Part shown: positions 6,871-16,378 of the stretch, in pieces
Numbering within the stretch: the first letter of the stretch is position 1
Layout of the letters: each line of letters starts with the position of its first letter
NCBI RefSeq assembly: GCF_900110865.1
Contig: NZ_FOFD01000001.1
Span: 992,001 to 1,056,000, forward strand
Source of the DNA: Natrinema salaciae
GTDB lineage: Archaea > Halobacteriota > Halobacteria > Halobacteriales > Natrialbaceae
Reading direction: 5' to 3'
DNA: 64,000 bases
Program-made: the position numbers and the translations under genes
Notes under the pieces: model-generated
What the model saw: the letters and a program-made list of their open reading frames with translations, nothing else
Told to the model about the DNA's origin: nothing
Databases searched by the model: none

Positions 6871-9781
6871 AGTGGTCACTCACCTCCACAAACCGGCCAC
6901 CAAGACGCTCTTTCCCTGCATCACCCTCGTTAATCTCGAGTGGGACGTTCTGATACTGGTTGACGACAGGCATCACCGTTAACTTCTGACTGATCAGCGC
7001 CGCGCGGATCCGTTCCGCTCGGTCACCATCCCGAAGTTCCCTCGCACGGATCGCTGCATCTACGGATTCATCGATATCCTCCTGGGAGTGCCGACAGAAT
7101 TTTCCAAGTTCTTCGATGAAGTCAGGATTCACGTCATCGTACGTTTCGAGGCTCTCGTAGAGGTCCGTAATCCTGTCGAGGTCGACGCCGGCGAACTCTG
7201 TGGAGACCGTTTCGACGGCCTCGTCGTCGAACTCACGTTCGCTGATCTCGTCGAGTTCACGTCGGACGTCGTACATCGCGTGGGCGAAGTCCTTCAGCGA
7301 CTTTCTCGTGTCGAACCGCACTCGGCTCTCGATGTTGTTGATGTACCCGCGTCCAAGCATCGTCAGGACATCGTATGGCTCGGAGCGCTCCATCCGTTGG
7401 CGGACAGCAGGGACGTCGAGACTCCCGGACGAGATTGCAAGTAACTCGCCCATCATCCGCTCGATGTCGTCCGCGTACTCCATCGCAGATTCAATATGTT
7501 CGTACTCTTCTGGCGGTAGTGCCGCCTTCAGTTGTTCCCGAAGTTGTGAGTCCACGGAGAACTCTTCGTCACTCTCAAATCGATCATTGAGGTTTTCTGG
7601 AGTGGGATCCGTCCACGGCGAATCTAATAGGCACAGGTGGGTGTAAGACGCGAGAACGAAATCGGTGAAGTCGTACTTGGCGTGTTGCTTATAGAATACG
7701 CTGTCGTCCTCGAGGTACGTGTCGATGATTTTCTGCCGCCACTGGTGGGCGTAATCGGTCAGCTGCGTACCCAACTTTTCTAGCGTCTCCTCAAGGTCAG
7801 CGGTATTTTTCTTCTCGACTCGCCTGACACCGAACTCGACGAGCGTTCGAAGATCCGATCTCCGGAACTCGTGTCGATCGATGACGATCTGGTCTGGATC
7901 CGGGGATTCAGTACCATCTGGATAAACGAACGGGTACTTCTGGCTACTGAGGTTGTATTCTAACGGTTGTCCCTCGTAGAAACGATATTCGTCCGTCAGC
8001 TCTTCGAGCAAGACACGGAGAGCGGTTTTGATGTATCGATCAGTCTCCGGGTGATCGGTCGGACTGTCGAGCCAAGAGTCGATCGTCGCCTTTTGATCAT
8101 CGATCGTCTGCTCGAGAACGGACTTCTCTTCGACCTGGGTTTCTTTCGTTTTCGTCGTTCCTGTTTTCGTCGTAGTCGTGACTTCACCACTGGCACCGGA
8201 TTCTGCGACGAGTACCTGTTGAGATTGCTGATCGACCGTTATCTGCTCCGGAAGCTCATCCGGGTCTTCAGGAATGAGACCGAACGCATCGGCGAACCGC
8301 TTGTCGATGACGATCGCTGGATTCTCGCCGCTCCGGTCGATGGTGCCGTACCACTTCGCGAAGTCGGCGAACTCCTCTGCATCTTCGTAGACTTCGTCCG
8401 CGGCGGAGACTTTGTTCGTCAGACTTCGGAGAGCGCTCGCACTCGAGGGAACATCGACGAATCCCTCGTGGTACTCCTCGAGCACCTCGAAGACGGTCAT
8501 AATGAACTCTCGGGGTGATTGCTGGCTCTCATCCAGACCAGTATATAGTCGGTAGAGGAAGGTCTGGTTGAAGGGGAACAAGTCGCGGAACGACTCGTCA
8601 CAAAAGTCACACCGAGCACAGATCGACCCGGACGGCGCTTCTTTGAGTGTCAGATCACCGGAGTCGTTCTCTTCGTATCTGACGCTGTCGTCGAACGACT
8701 TGATATAGCCGAGATACGGCCGAACGAAGTCGACGGCGGTGTCTTCGTCCAGGAATAGCACGCTGTTTGAATTACGCTCGTTCGTTTGGAAGAACTCGAA
8801 GCGATCTTCGGCAGTCTGCGTGTGCAAGACGCCAGTCGAATCGCGAGTACCGGCAGCGATGAAGTCCCAGTTATCACTCCCCTTGTCTCGCTCCATGTAG
8901 TTCCGGAGTTTCTCGGCTTCCATCGCCGTGATCGAGAAGTCCTCGAAGATGATGACTGGCCGCGTATCCGTGAACTGGCTGCCGACGTGCTCGAGGACAT
9001 CGTCGAGCGACGCAGTGTTGTATCGGTCACGGACTTCCCGCCACAGTTCCTGGTTGAACGCATCGACCGCTTCCTCTATACCGACAGACTGCTGGAAGAT
9101 TTGTAGCTCATCTCGTTGTTTGTACTCGCCCTCGGTGATGAACTTGATCTCGCGGGCGTACTCGCCCTTTTCCACGAGTAGCTGGAGTTTTCCCCGGATG
9201 AAATCGCGGATATCGTCTTCCTGATCGCCCGTAGGACTAACCTCGTAACCGCGGCTTCGGAGATTGAGAATTGCCCCTGAAGTTGCGTTGTTTGCGACAG
9301 CCTGGGGGATGTTTTGGATGTCGTCTCGGAGCTGTTTGAACTCCGATGCACCCGGAAGTTCTTCGCCGAAGTGTTCCTCGTAAAACTGGGGAATCCGCTC
9401 GGACAGGATCGACATCAGGTCGTCGTCCTTGTCGATGTGGAGGAGTGGTCGCCCGTCGTCACGCAGGCGGTGGGAGAGATACGCACAGAGCTCGGATTTG
9501 CCCGTCCCGACCTCGCCTTCGATCACGACCGCGAAATTACCGACGCGATCGGAAGAAAACAGGCGGTAAACGCGTTCTTCGCCCCACTTCTCTGCATCAG
9601 CTGCGTTCGTTCCCCGGAAGACCTCCATTCGACGATGTGTAAAGTCGAACAACCGACGGTCCTCGGATCGAACCGCCGCGACTTTACTGAACAACCGCCG
9701 AAGGGTCTCTTCGTCGATCTGGTCGAAATGCGGGCACCGAGCATCCGCCATGGCTGGAGTCTGGAGTTCGTTCGTCGTCAT
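6860..9781 (-). CDS. Large P-loop ATPase of the defence operon (973 aa), DpdH/Pbe-like by context
   Basis: Walker A GEVGTGKS lies at residues 89-96, after a short N-terminal region, and a Walker B-like PVIIFEDFS at about residue 275, followed by a sensor-like IAAGTRDST. A Cys cluster (CARCDFCDES, about 385-395) may bind zinc. The middle has a Thr/Lys-rich linker (TTTTKTGTTKTKE) and the C-terminal half is long, helical and acidic with no known domain. ATG 9779-9781 overlaps the upstream stop (9778-9780) as ATGA. Such ATPases accompany helicases in modification-dependent restriction modules (DpdH in bacterial Dpd, Pbe proteins of archaeal phosphorothioation systems), where they are thought to power sensing or assembly on DNA. 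I cannot decide between these families from sequence alone. It is encoded between a winged-helix-like protein and a coiled-coil protein, all in one operon. Confidence 0.85.
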   Translation of the reverse strand: MTTNELQTPAMADARCPHFDQIDEETLRRLFSKVAAVRSEDRRLFDFTHRRMEVFRGTNAADAEKWGEERVYRLFSSDRVGNFAVVIEGEVGTGKSELCAYLSHRLRDDGRPLLHIDKDDDLMSILSERIPQFYEEHFGEELPGASEFKQLRDDIQNIPQAVANNATSGAILNLRSRGYEVSPTGDQEDDIRDFIRGKLQLLVEKGEYAREIKFITEGEYKQRDELQIFQQSVGIEEAVDAFNQELWREVRDRYNTASLDDVLEHVGSQFTDTRPVIIFEDFSITAMEAEKLRNYMERDKGSDNWDFIAAGTRDSTGVLHTQTAEDRFEFFQTNERNSNSVLFLDEDTAVDFVRPYLGYIKSFDDSVRYEENDSGDLTLKEAPSGSICARCDFCDESFRDLFPFNQTFLYRLYTGLDESQQSPREFIMTVFEVLEEYHEGFVDVPSSASALRSLTNKVSAADEVYEDAEEFADFAKWYGTIDRSGENPAIVIDKRFADAFGLIPEDPDELPEQITVDQQSQQVLVAESGASGEVTTTTKTGTTKTKETQVEEKSVLEQTIDDQKATIDSWLDSPTDHPETDRYIKTALRVLLEELTDEYRFYEGQPLEYNLSSQKYPFVYPDGTESPDPDQIVIDRHEFRRSDLRTLVEFGVRRVEKKNTADLEETLEKLGTQLTDYAHQWRQKIIDTYLEDDSVFYKQHAKYDFTDFVLASYTHLCLLDSPWTDPTPENLNDRFESDEEFSVDSQLREQLKAALPPEEYEHIESAMEYADDIERMMGELLAISSGSLDVPAVRQRMERSEPYDVLTMLGRGYINNIESRVRFDTRKSLKDFAHAMYDVRRELDEISEREFDDEAVETVSTEFAGVDLDRITDLYESLETYDDVNPDFIEELGKFCRHSQEDIDESVDAAIRARELRDGDRAERIRAALISQKLTVMPVVNQYQNVPLEINEGDAGKERLGGRFVEVSDHYVN

Positions 9782-10614
9782 CCGATCACCTCGAGTGTGT
9801 TCGCTTCTCGGTCGATGTCGCTGTGACTCGGTATGCGATCGAGACTGATTGCACCTGCATCACCGTGTTCAACGATTCGTATCGCGCCGTTTCGAACGAG
9901 CGTGTACAGCACACGAGCGAACGGTGCAGGGACGGTTCCATCGGATGTCAACTCGATCAACAGGAGATTCTGGTTGAGCCAATCGAGATAGTCCTCAATC
10001 GAAATCCGACCATCATCACCGATATCTTCAACGGCAAATCGGATCGAGTGCTCGATCATGTCTAAATCGGGATAGACCGTGTGTGACCGCCCGCTCATTT
10101 TGTAGATGAGTCCGAGTGAGTCTACGAGCCGCGTCCAGTTGATGAACTTTGGCTCGTTGAGGACGATCGGTCCCTGACTCGAGCGGGGCCGATACCCACA
10201 GTCACTCTGCTGCCAGTCGTTAATCTCGTTGAAGAGAACCTCGTCGTTACTCTCGAAGTACTGGATGTCGTGTTGGAGTAGATACTGGTAGTTCAGAAGG
10301 ACGACTGACTGTTTGCCCCAGTCACCGGGTTCCGCTCGTGTCGCCAGCTGGTTGAGCGCGGTCATGCGGAAGTCGAGTTCGCGATCGGCGGTCTCCCAGG
10401 TGTACTCGATCGTATAGTAGTCCGGCTCTTCGCGACCGATCATGCCAAGCTGCTGAAGCCCATTGAGGCCTTGCTTAAGCAGATTGGCTGGGAGGTCAGT
10501 ATCGTCGCGTAGCTCCTCAGACGTCGTATGACCCCTGTGGATCGATTCGAACACGGTCCGTAGTGGACCAGGTGTCTGTACCGTGTTGAGGATGTATCCT
10601 TGATTTTCACTCAT
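9778..10614 (-). CDS. Winged-helix-like protein of the defence operon (278 aa)
   Basis: The N-terminal 75 residues look like a winged helix-turn-helix (TVFESIHRGHTTSEELRDD, ANLLKQGLNGLQQLGMIGRE), followed by a globular region without known motifs. ATG 10614 (MSENQGYILN) is preferred; an in-frame start at 10668 would add 18 residues and overlap the upstream gene. The stop overlaps the ATPase start as ATGA, so the two products are probably made in fixed ratio. By size and position it could be the counterpart of bacterial DpdG, a protein of about 300 residues next to DpdH; this is inference from context. A role in DNA binding or recruitment of the ATPase is plausible. Confidence 0.75.
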   Translation of the reverse strand: MSENQGYILNTVQTPGPLRTVFESIHRGHTTSEELRDDTDLPANLLKQGLNGLQQLGMIGREEPDYYTIEYTWETADRELDFRMTALNQLATRAEPGDWGKQSVVLLNYQYLLQHDIQYFESNDEVLFNEINDWQQSDCGYRPRSSQGPIVLNEPKFINWTRLVDSLGLIYKMSGRSHTVYPDLDMIEHSIRFAVEDIGDDGRISIEDYLDWLNQNLLLIELTSDGTVPAPFARVLYTLVRNGAIRIVEHGDAGAISLDRIPSHSDIDREANTLEVIG

Positions 10615-10630
10615 CGTATCATCAGTTTCG

Positions 10631-11539
10631 TTAGTTGATGTCCGAGAGCCAACCGTGATAACGTGCATCGATCTGGCTCTCTTCGGGTGCTAGTCGTTGT
10701 CGGGCGGTTCGTGCATCGCGAAGTTTTGGACTCCGTCTGGCATAGGAGGGGTCGAACGTACTCCCATCGTCAGAGACCGTGCGGTTCAACGTTTTGGCAA
10801 CGTCGATCGCGGTTTTTCGATCCCACTCGATTCGTCGACGAAGCCAGTTGCCCAGGGCGGGAACTTGATCATCCGAATCTAACGGAACGCTCCCGTATTC
10901 ATTTGGACGGGCAAAAACGTCACAGAACACCCAGTATAGCGGAAGATATGGTGCCTCGGGAAGACGATCAAATAACTCGGTCGTATTCGAGAGGTCTTCG
11001 CCGGTCACGAGTGAGTAGAGTGACGCGTTATCTTGGACGAACAGGTTTTGCGTGTCAGTTAGGGGCAATTCCCAACCCTCCTGATTATAATACTCGCTGA
11101 ACGCCTCGTAGATGCGGTCCGCAGAGCCAACGCGCGTTGCAAACTGCTCCTGGGAAAGAGGACGCTGCCCACCATCAGGCGTGAAACGTTCGTTTTCGGT
11201 GATTACAACGAGCGTACCCTCTCCTGTCGAGAACTCTGTGACCAACGGTTGGATCGAATACTGAGTCTGTGACTCGTAGTACTCGTTTGTCAGGGCACAG
11301 AGATTAGATCCCTCTTCGAGATCAATACCCCCGAGCACGTGATAGTCGTATCCGGGGAACTGGTACTGTTGGCCCCCGTCGAGCTGTCGCCATGACGTTG
11401 GGAACGTACACTGACCGATCCCGAGATACGAAATCGCTGGCAACGTTCGCAACAGCCACCATCGGGAGTCGGGTACCTCATCGTAGATAACCGCAACACC
11501 CGTTCGTGTCAACCGGTGTTGGATCATCTCGAGACTCAT
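10631..11539 (-). CDS. Hypothetical protein of the defence operon (302 aa)
   Basis: No domain recognised. The N-terminal half is rich in aromatic residues and beta-prone (SRWWLLRTLPAISYLGIGQ, YQFPGYDYHVLGGIDL, EGTLVVITENE), the C-terminal half is helical, and an Arg-rich tail (YARRSPKLRDARTARQRL) could contact nucleic acid. It begins at ATG 11537-11539, 28 bases after the DUF1998 helicase stop, and ends 16 bases before the winged-helix-like gene. It is certainly part of the operon. It may correspond to another accessory Dpd- or Pbe-type protein, but I have no direct sequence signature. Confidence 0.7.
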   Translation of the reverse strand: MSLEMIQHRLTRTGVAVIYDEVPDSRWWLLRTLPAISYLGIGQCTFPTSWRQLDGGQQYQFPGYDYHVLGGIDLEEGSNLCALTNEYYESQTQYSIQPLVTEFSTGEGTLVVITENERFTPDGGQRPLSQEQFATRVGSADRIYEAFSEYYNQEGWELPLTDTQNLFVQDNASLYSLVTGEDLSNTTELFDRLPEAPYLPLYWVFCDVFARPNEYGSVPLDSDDQVPALGNWLRRRIEWDRKTAIDVAKTLNRTVSDDGSTFDPSYARRSPKLRDARTARQRLAPEESQIDARYHGWLSDIN

Positions 11540-11567
11540 CTAGATCACCCTCTTTTGAACGCTCACG

Positions 11568-14500
11568 TTAGTCTCCCCCGATTCCAACGATTCCAGCAAG
11601 CGTCCGTCGGTCCAAGAGGTCGTTCTCGAGATAGTACGCAGGCGTTCGTGAGAGTAACAGACACTCATCACAGTAGCTGTGACATCGCTCACAGCTCGCG
11701 ATGTCTATCACGTGTTCTTCGAGCGTGTCTATCTCTTCGAACACCTGCCAGGTGATCCCGTTGCCTCCCTGACGACCGTCGACGATGAAGATGTCTAACG
11801 TTTCGTCAGTTGTACTCACCTTTACGTTGAAATCGGATCGGTCAGAGTTAGCGACGATTGCGACCGCCTTCTCGAGCGATTGCTCGAGACTGACCAACGC
11901 CTGGGGCCAGGACTTCTCGTCGTGGCCCACACCATCGTATCGGTCCTGAACGCTTGCGAGGTCAACACGGAAGTGAAGCCCCTGTGTATGGTACTGCTGG
12001 CCGACGGGACGATACGTCTCTTCCTCGACGTCCTCTAACTGATCAAGCCACGAGTCTCCGGCCGAATCCGACTCGTTCTCATCACGCTCGACGAGTGCCT
12101 CTGATCGCAGGGTCTTCTTTTTCGGGCTACTCGAGTGACGGCGCTCGAACGCGTAGATGAAATTGGTCAATTCGAACTGGCCGTAGCTGACGGTCGCTGG
12201 CAGGCCAAATAGCGTGATTTCTTCCGACTCGTGGAATTCCTCCGTCGCACGGCGGACGTGCGTCGTCATGAGCCCACGGGTGCTGTAACCGCGTTGACCA
12301 CCGACGGCCGTCTTGCACTCGACACTGCTTACGCCGTGGATATCCGTTATCTCGAGTGGCTCATCACAGTGGGGACAGAACTCCAAATCCGTCTCGTAAC
12401 TCTCGAAGGGGCGGTCGCAATCTTCGTTCGTACACACGGCGAGTTCCACGATTGGTGAGGAAGTCGCTCGAACGTCATCGACGATGTAGTCGGTCCCGTG
12501 AAGCGTGAGCACCGCCCCCAAGTCGTTCTCCTCACCGGGGTACATGTCATACAGCCGCCCCGACGATTCGAAGCTGATGTGCTCTCTGCGTCCACTGAAT
12601 TTTACTGGGAACGTCTGACCGAAGTTGCGGTAGTTCGCTAAGTATCCCAGCCGTGAGAGCCACTGGTCAAGTCGGCTGTTCGTCTCCGTGAGGTTCTTGT
12701 TCGCGTCAGCCCCGCTCGACATCGACGTAAGCCGTGAGAACGTCTGCTCCGTTCGCGTCGACAGCGAGAGCGGCCCCTCATCGAAGAAGACCTCCTCGTA
12801 AACCTCGATACCACGTGGGCCGAACACCGATTCGACGTGTTCTCGGAGCGGTTCGTCCATTTCCTCGCGGATGAAGTTTCCAAGGATCGAGAGGTGCTTC
12901 TCCACTGCAGACACGTAGCTATTCAAGTTCTCTCGCTGGGGCTCGGAGAGCGTGAAGACGCGCTCGAAGACGTTCGATTCGTGTGGGTTCCGGGCCAAGT
13001 AGGCGAACACCTCCGTCACGACGTGGCCGGCGAGTAGTTCATCGAAGTCGTACGGGTCCGGCACTCGGATCGGTTCGAACCCTGCGAGATATCGCTCGAG
13101 GTTTCCGTAGTAGTGTCCGTCGACTGGGTGAGTCCCTCGAGCGACGGTCATTACGAGCGACGAACTACCGCGGGTACGGCCCGTTCGTCCCGACCGCTGC
13201 ACGTAGTTCGTCAACGTCGGCGGGATCCCCACCTGTGCTACCGTGTCGAGAGTCCCGATGTCGACTCCCAGTTCCATCGTCGGCGTTGCACTGACGACGT
13301 TGACGTCCGGGTCGTCTTTTCGGAACCCTTCCTCAATCGCCCCACGGAGCGTGTGTGGGATATCTCCTTTGTGTATTCCGACGGTTATGAATTCAGGCTC
13401 CTCGCCGTCGTGCAACGGTCGCGTGACGTCGTGGGCCCAGTGGTCGATTGCATACGGCCAGCCGGAATCTACTGTTGCGTAACCGGGGTCGGCCCTGAGC
13501 GTATCACCTTCGCGGGTGAACCGCTGATATGTCTCGAGTGTGTCACCGCAGTTCTGGCACTCGTGGACACCGTCTCCGTCGTCAGGGACTGGATAGGACG
13601 AGTAACAGGAAGAACAGAACGCAGCACGCGGGAGTAGGACAATTGTCGACTCGTCGCGCCGAGGCGTTCTGATGAAGACCCCGCTATCCGCTGGCTCGTC
13701 CTGGAGAGATGCCTCGTTGACTTTCTCGCGTGCGTCCTCGAGGTACGCGTGTACCTCGTCGCGCGCAGACTCATCTATTCCAGCCGTCTGCACGGCATTT
13801 TGCACTTCTTCCCAGGATTGGAGCGAAACGATCCCTTCTTCGAGGAACGTTTCGAGGATGGTGTCGAGAACGTCGTCGATCCGTTGTCTCGAGATTTCCA
13901 TCCGACCGTCGAGACGGTCGACCATCTTCTCTCGCGTCAGGCCATCGAAAGCGACCTTGTTGTACCGGAAGGTATCGCTTTGGCCCAGCACAAACATCGT
14001 ATACAGTTCGTGGGCAACGACGAGCGCTTCCGGATCGTCGAAGGACGTCACCGGTTCTGCGGTTATCATCGCGCTCTCGATGAGATTCTCACACCGGCTC
14101 AGCATCGCGTGTGCTTCGATGTCGTCGAGGAGTGTCCGCAGGAAGTTGTAGGCTGTCCCGTCTTCGTCGATTTCGTTCTGAATGAGTGGCTGCCAGTACT
14201 CCTCGCGTAGTCGATCCGAAACGGCGCGGAACAGCTCGTAATTGTCCATCTCGCCGCCAGCCTTGATGAGTTCCTGGACGTAGAGCGTCTCTGCCATCAG
14301 CCCGTACTCGGTTTCGATGATCCGGTCACCGACGCTTTCAGCAGCACTTCGAGAGTCGGAGAAGACAAGCGTCTTCTGAGACGGAGTCACCCGACAGACC
14401 TCGGTCAGCATGTACGACAATAGCGAGGATGTTGGAACACCGGCGTCAGTGGTGTTAATCCAGCCCCCACAGCCGGGACACTCATCGACGGGGCCATCTG

Positions 14501-16295
14501 CACTGATCGGTGCAAACACCGTTTCATCGCCGCTGTCGTCCCACTCGAGATACGGCTCGTGACACCGTCGACAGAACTGCATCTCCGGAAGCGCACTGTT
14601 ACACTCTGGACACTTGCTGTCACGGGTCACGAGATCGCACTCTTGACACCAGTATACCTTGTACGGCGGCTTCAAGAAGACGTGATACTTCTCAGTGATG
14701 ATTCCTGCGAGCTGACCGAACGCCATTACGGTCTCGAGGATACCCTCAGGGTCGTCGAGTCCGAGTTCAGTCGCTTCGGCGATTAAGTCGTCGTAAGCTT
14801 TGAACTCAACCTCACCTGTTGTCCCTGAGTCGAACCACGAGGTGAACGCAGGAACCTCGGGGATGGCACTGATGACGAACTCGTACCAGCCGCTGAAGAA
14901 GCCGCTATCCTCGATGACTGCTTCGACGACGGTGTTTCGGCCCTCTGTCGAAGCGAGAATCTCGAGTTCGTCTTTATCTTCGTGATCGAGTAGCTGTTTG
15001 TCGAGGGCGTCGACGATCGGCTCGAGCATCCAGTCCTCGGCTCGGGGTCCGAGCTGAATGTCATCGGTTGCGATGAGCCCGATAGAACGGAGCGTCTCGA
15101 GTGCACCCTCGAGGTCAAACTGCGCGATCTGTGGTTCTGCGGGTTCATCTACCTGTGCCAGCGCCAGTGTGTGAACGATTTCCTCGAGTGTGGCTGGTTC
15201 GAACCGGTCGAAGTTTGGTGTATCCTGAACGGGGAACTCACGGGCAGTAAAGGAGATGTCGTTGATGTCTCCTTCTGGAGTTCCCGTTAGGTCACTTGCC
15301 AGCGAACGCGGATCCTCGACCGTCGCCGACACCATGGTAACCTGTGGGTCTCGGTCAGCGTAGAACGATTTGAGTCGCCGGGAGAGAAGCGAGACTGCCG
15401 ATCCCTGGATCCCACTCCAGACGTGTGCCTCGTCGAAGACGATATGTTTGACCGGCTGATCGTTCGGCTCGGTGCCGAGGATTGCACGGGTCTCCGGATT
15501 GTTCGAGACGAACATGTAATCGAGTGCCTCCGGGACCGTCAGCAGAATATCGACGCCGCGACGGATCCCGTCACGAGTGACCCGCACCCACGAGTATGAG
15601 TGGTCGTCAGTTCCGACAGACGTCTCATCGAAGACGCGCAACTTCTCCGACTCGTCACGTGGGTCGACGAGCCCGCGAACGTAGGATCCTGCTTCGATTT
15701 CGTGGTCTCGAGTACCCACACGCGTTGGCGTGTCGGAGTCCCAGATACCGATTGTGATCCGGTCTTCAGGGTCGCGATACCGGTTGATATGATCGAGATA
15801 CGTCAGAAACCGGTTGAGTTGGTCGACACCGAGGGTTTTCATCGGGTAGACAACTATTGATTTTAAACCCTCTTCGTCCGTTGACAGGCAGTCGTTGAGA
15901 ATGGGCAGAAAGAACGACTCCGTCTTTCCAGAGGCCGTTGGAACCGCCAAGATGGTATCCTGGTTGGTCGTCTCGATAGCCTCAATCGTTTCAGCCTGAT
16001 GCTGGTAGAGCGATCCCGCGGTGTCCCCACCGAACAGCTCCTCTACGATTGCGTTGTTGATTGCCTCGTCATACCCCAAATCGGCGAGAAAATCCATCGC
16101 AGGTTGATCGTGGAACTGGGGTGCGTCGACGAACTCAACGAAGGGACCCTTTTGCTCAATCAGATCTTCTGTGACGAACGACGTAGCATTGTCAACGCCA
16201 TCTACGTCGTTGAGCTTGGTCATCCCACGGTTCCACCAAGTAATCTCTGCGGCACGGTCTTTCGCGCTCTCGAGGGTGTCGTGTGGTGTGTGCAT
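11568..16295 (-). CDS. DEAH-box helicase with C-terminal DUF1998 (1575 aa)
   Basis: Helicase motifs run in order: Walker A in VPTASGKTESFF (about residue 120), a DEAH box in IVFDEAHVW (about 286), SAT (about 322), a Cys-rich insert (CQECDLVTRDSKCPECNS then CRRCHEPY and CPGCGGW, about 545-600), TPTMELGVDIG and QRSGRTGR (about 1035). The C-terminus carries the DUF1998/MZB signature: a CTNEDC...CPHC pair, DGRQGGNGITWQVFEE and CERCHSYCDECLL. This is the MrfA/YprA-type group found as the motor in DISARM, Druantia, BREX-5 and Dpd-related systems. At 1575 residues it is about twice the length of housekeeping MrfA and in the range of defence helicases. It lies 83 bases after the nuclease-helicase and 28 bases before the 302-aa gene. 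It probably translocates on, and remodels, invading DNA. Confidence 0.9.
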   Translation of the reverse strand: MHTPHDTLESAKDRAAEITWWNRGMTKLNDVDGVDNATSFVTEDLIEQKGPFVEFVDAPQFHDQPAMDFLADLGYDEAINNAIVEELFGGDTAGSLYQHQAETIEAIETTNQDTILAVPTASGKTESFFLPILNDCLSTDEEGLKSIVVYPMKTLGVDQLNRFLTYLDHINRYRDPEDRITIGIWDSDTPTRVGTRDHEIEAGSYVRGLVDPRDESEKLRVFDETSVGTDDHSYSWVRVTRDGIRRGVDILLTVPEALDYMFVSNNPETRAILGTEPNDQPVKHIVFDEAHVWSGIQGSAVSLLSRRLKSFYADRDPQVTMVSATVEDPRSLASDLTGTPEGDINDISFTAREFPVQDTPNFDRFEPATLEEIVHTLALAQVDEPAEPQIAQFDLEGALETLRSIGLIATDDIQLGPRAEDWMLEPIVDALDKQLLDHEDKDELEILASTEGRNTVVEAVIEDSGFFSGWYEFVISAIPEVPAFTSWFDSGTTGEVEFKAYDDLIAEATELGLDDPEGILETVMAFGQLAGIITEKYHVFLKPPYKVYWCQECDLVTRDSKCPECNSALPEMQFCRRCHEPYLEWDDSGDETVFAPISADGPVDECPGCGGWINTTDAGVPTSSLLSYMLTEVCRVTPSQKTLVFSDSRSAAESVGDRIIETEYGLMAETLYVQELIKAGGEMDNYELFRAVSDRLREEYWQPLIQNEIDEDGTAYNFLRTLLDDIEAHAMLSRCENLIESAMITAEPVTSFDDPEALVVAHELYTMFVLGQSDTFRYNKVAFDGLTREKMVDRLDGRMEISRQRIDDVLDTILETFLEEGIVSLQSWEEVQNAVQTAGIDESARDEVHAYLEDAREKVNEASLQDEPADSGVFIRTPRRDESTIVLLPRAAFCSSCYSSYPVPDDGDGVHECQNCGDTLETYQRFTREGDTLRADPGYATVDSGWPYAIDHWAHDVTRPLHDGEEPEFITVGIHKGDIPHTLRGAIEEGFRKDDPDVNVVSATPTMELGVDIGTLDTVAQVGIPPTLTNYVQRSGRTGRTRGSSSLVMTVARGTHPVDGHYYGNLERYLAGFEPIRVPDPYDFDELLAGHVVTEVFAYLARNPHESNVFERVFTLSEPQRENLNSYVSAVEKHLSILGNFIREEMDEPLREHVESVFGPRGIEVYEEVFFDEGPLSLSTRTEQTFSRLTSMSSGADANKNLTETNSRLDQWLSRLGYLANYRNFGQTFPVKFSGRREHISFESSGRLYDMYPGEENDLGAVLTLHGTDYIVDDVRATSSPIVELAVCTNEDCDRPFESYETDLEFCPHCDEPLEITDIHGVSSVECKTAVGGQRGYSTRGLMTTHVRRATEEFHESEEITLFGLPATVSYGQFELTNFIYAFERRHSSSPKKKTLRSEALVERDENESDSAGDSWLDQLEDVEEETYRPVGQQYHTQGLHFRVDLASVQDRYDGVGHDEKSWPQALVSLEQSLEKAVAIVANSDRSDFNVKVSTTDETLDIFIVDGRQGGNGITWQVFEEIDTLEEHVIDIASCERCHSYCDECLLLSRTPAYYLENDLLDRRTLAGIVGIGGD

Positions 16296-16378
16296 CGTGT
16301 GAAATGTCGTCTATGATCAGTTGCTTCGCCCTTGTGTGTCAGTTCCTATAAGATGTTCCGCTTGGATATCACTCGACG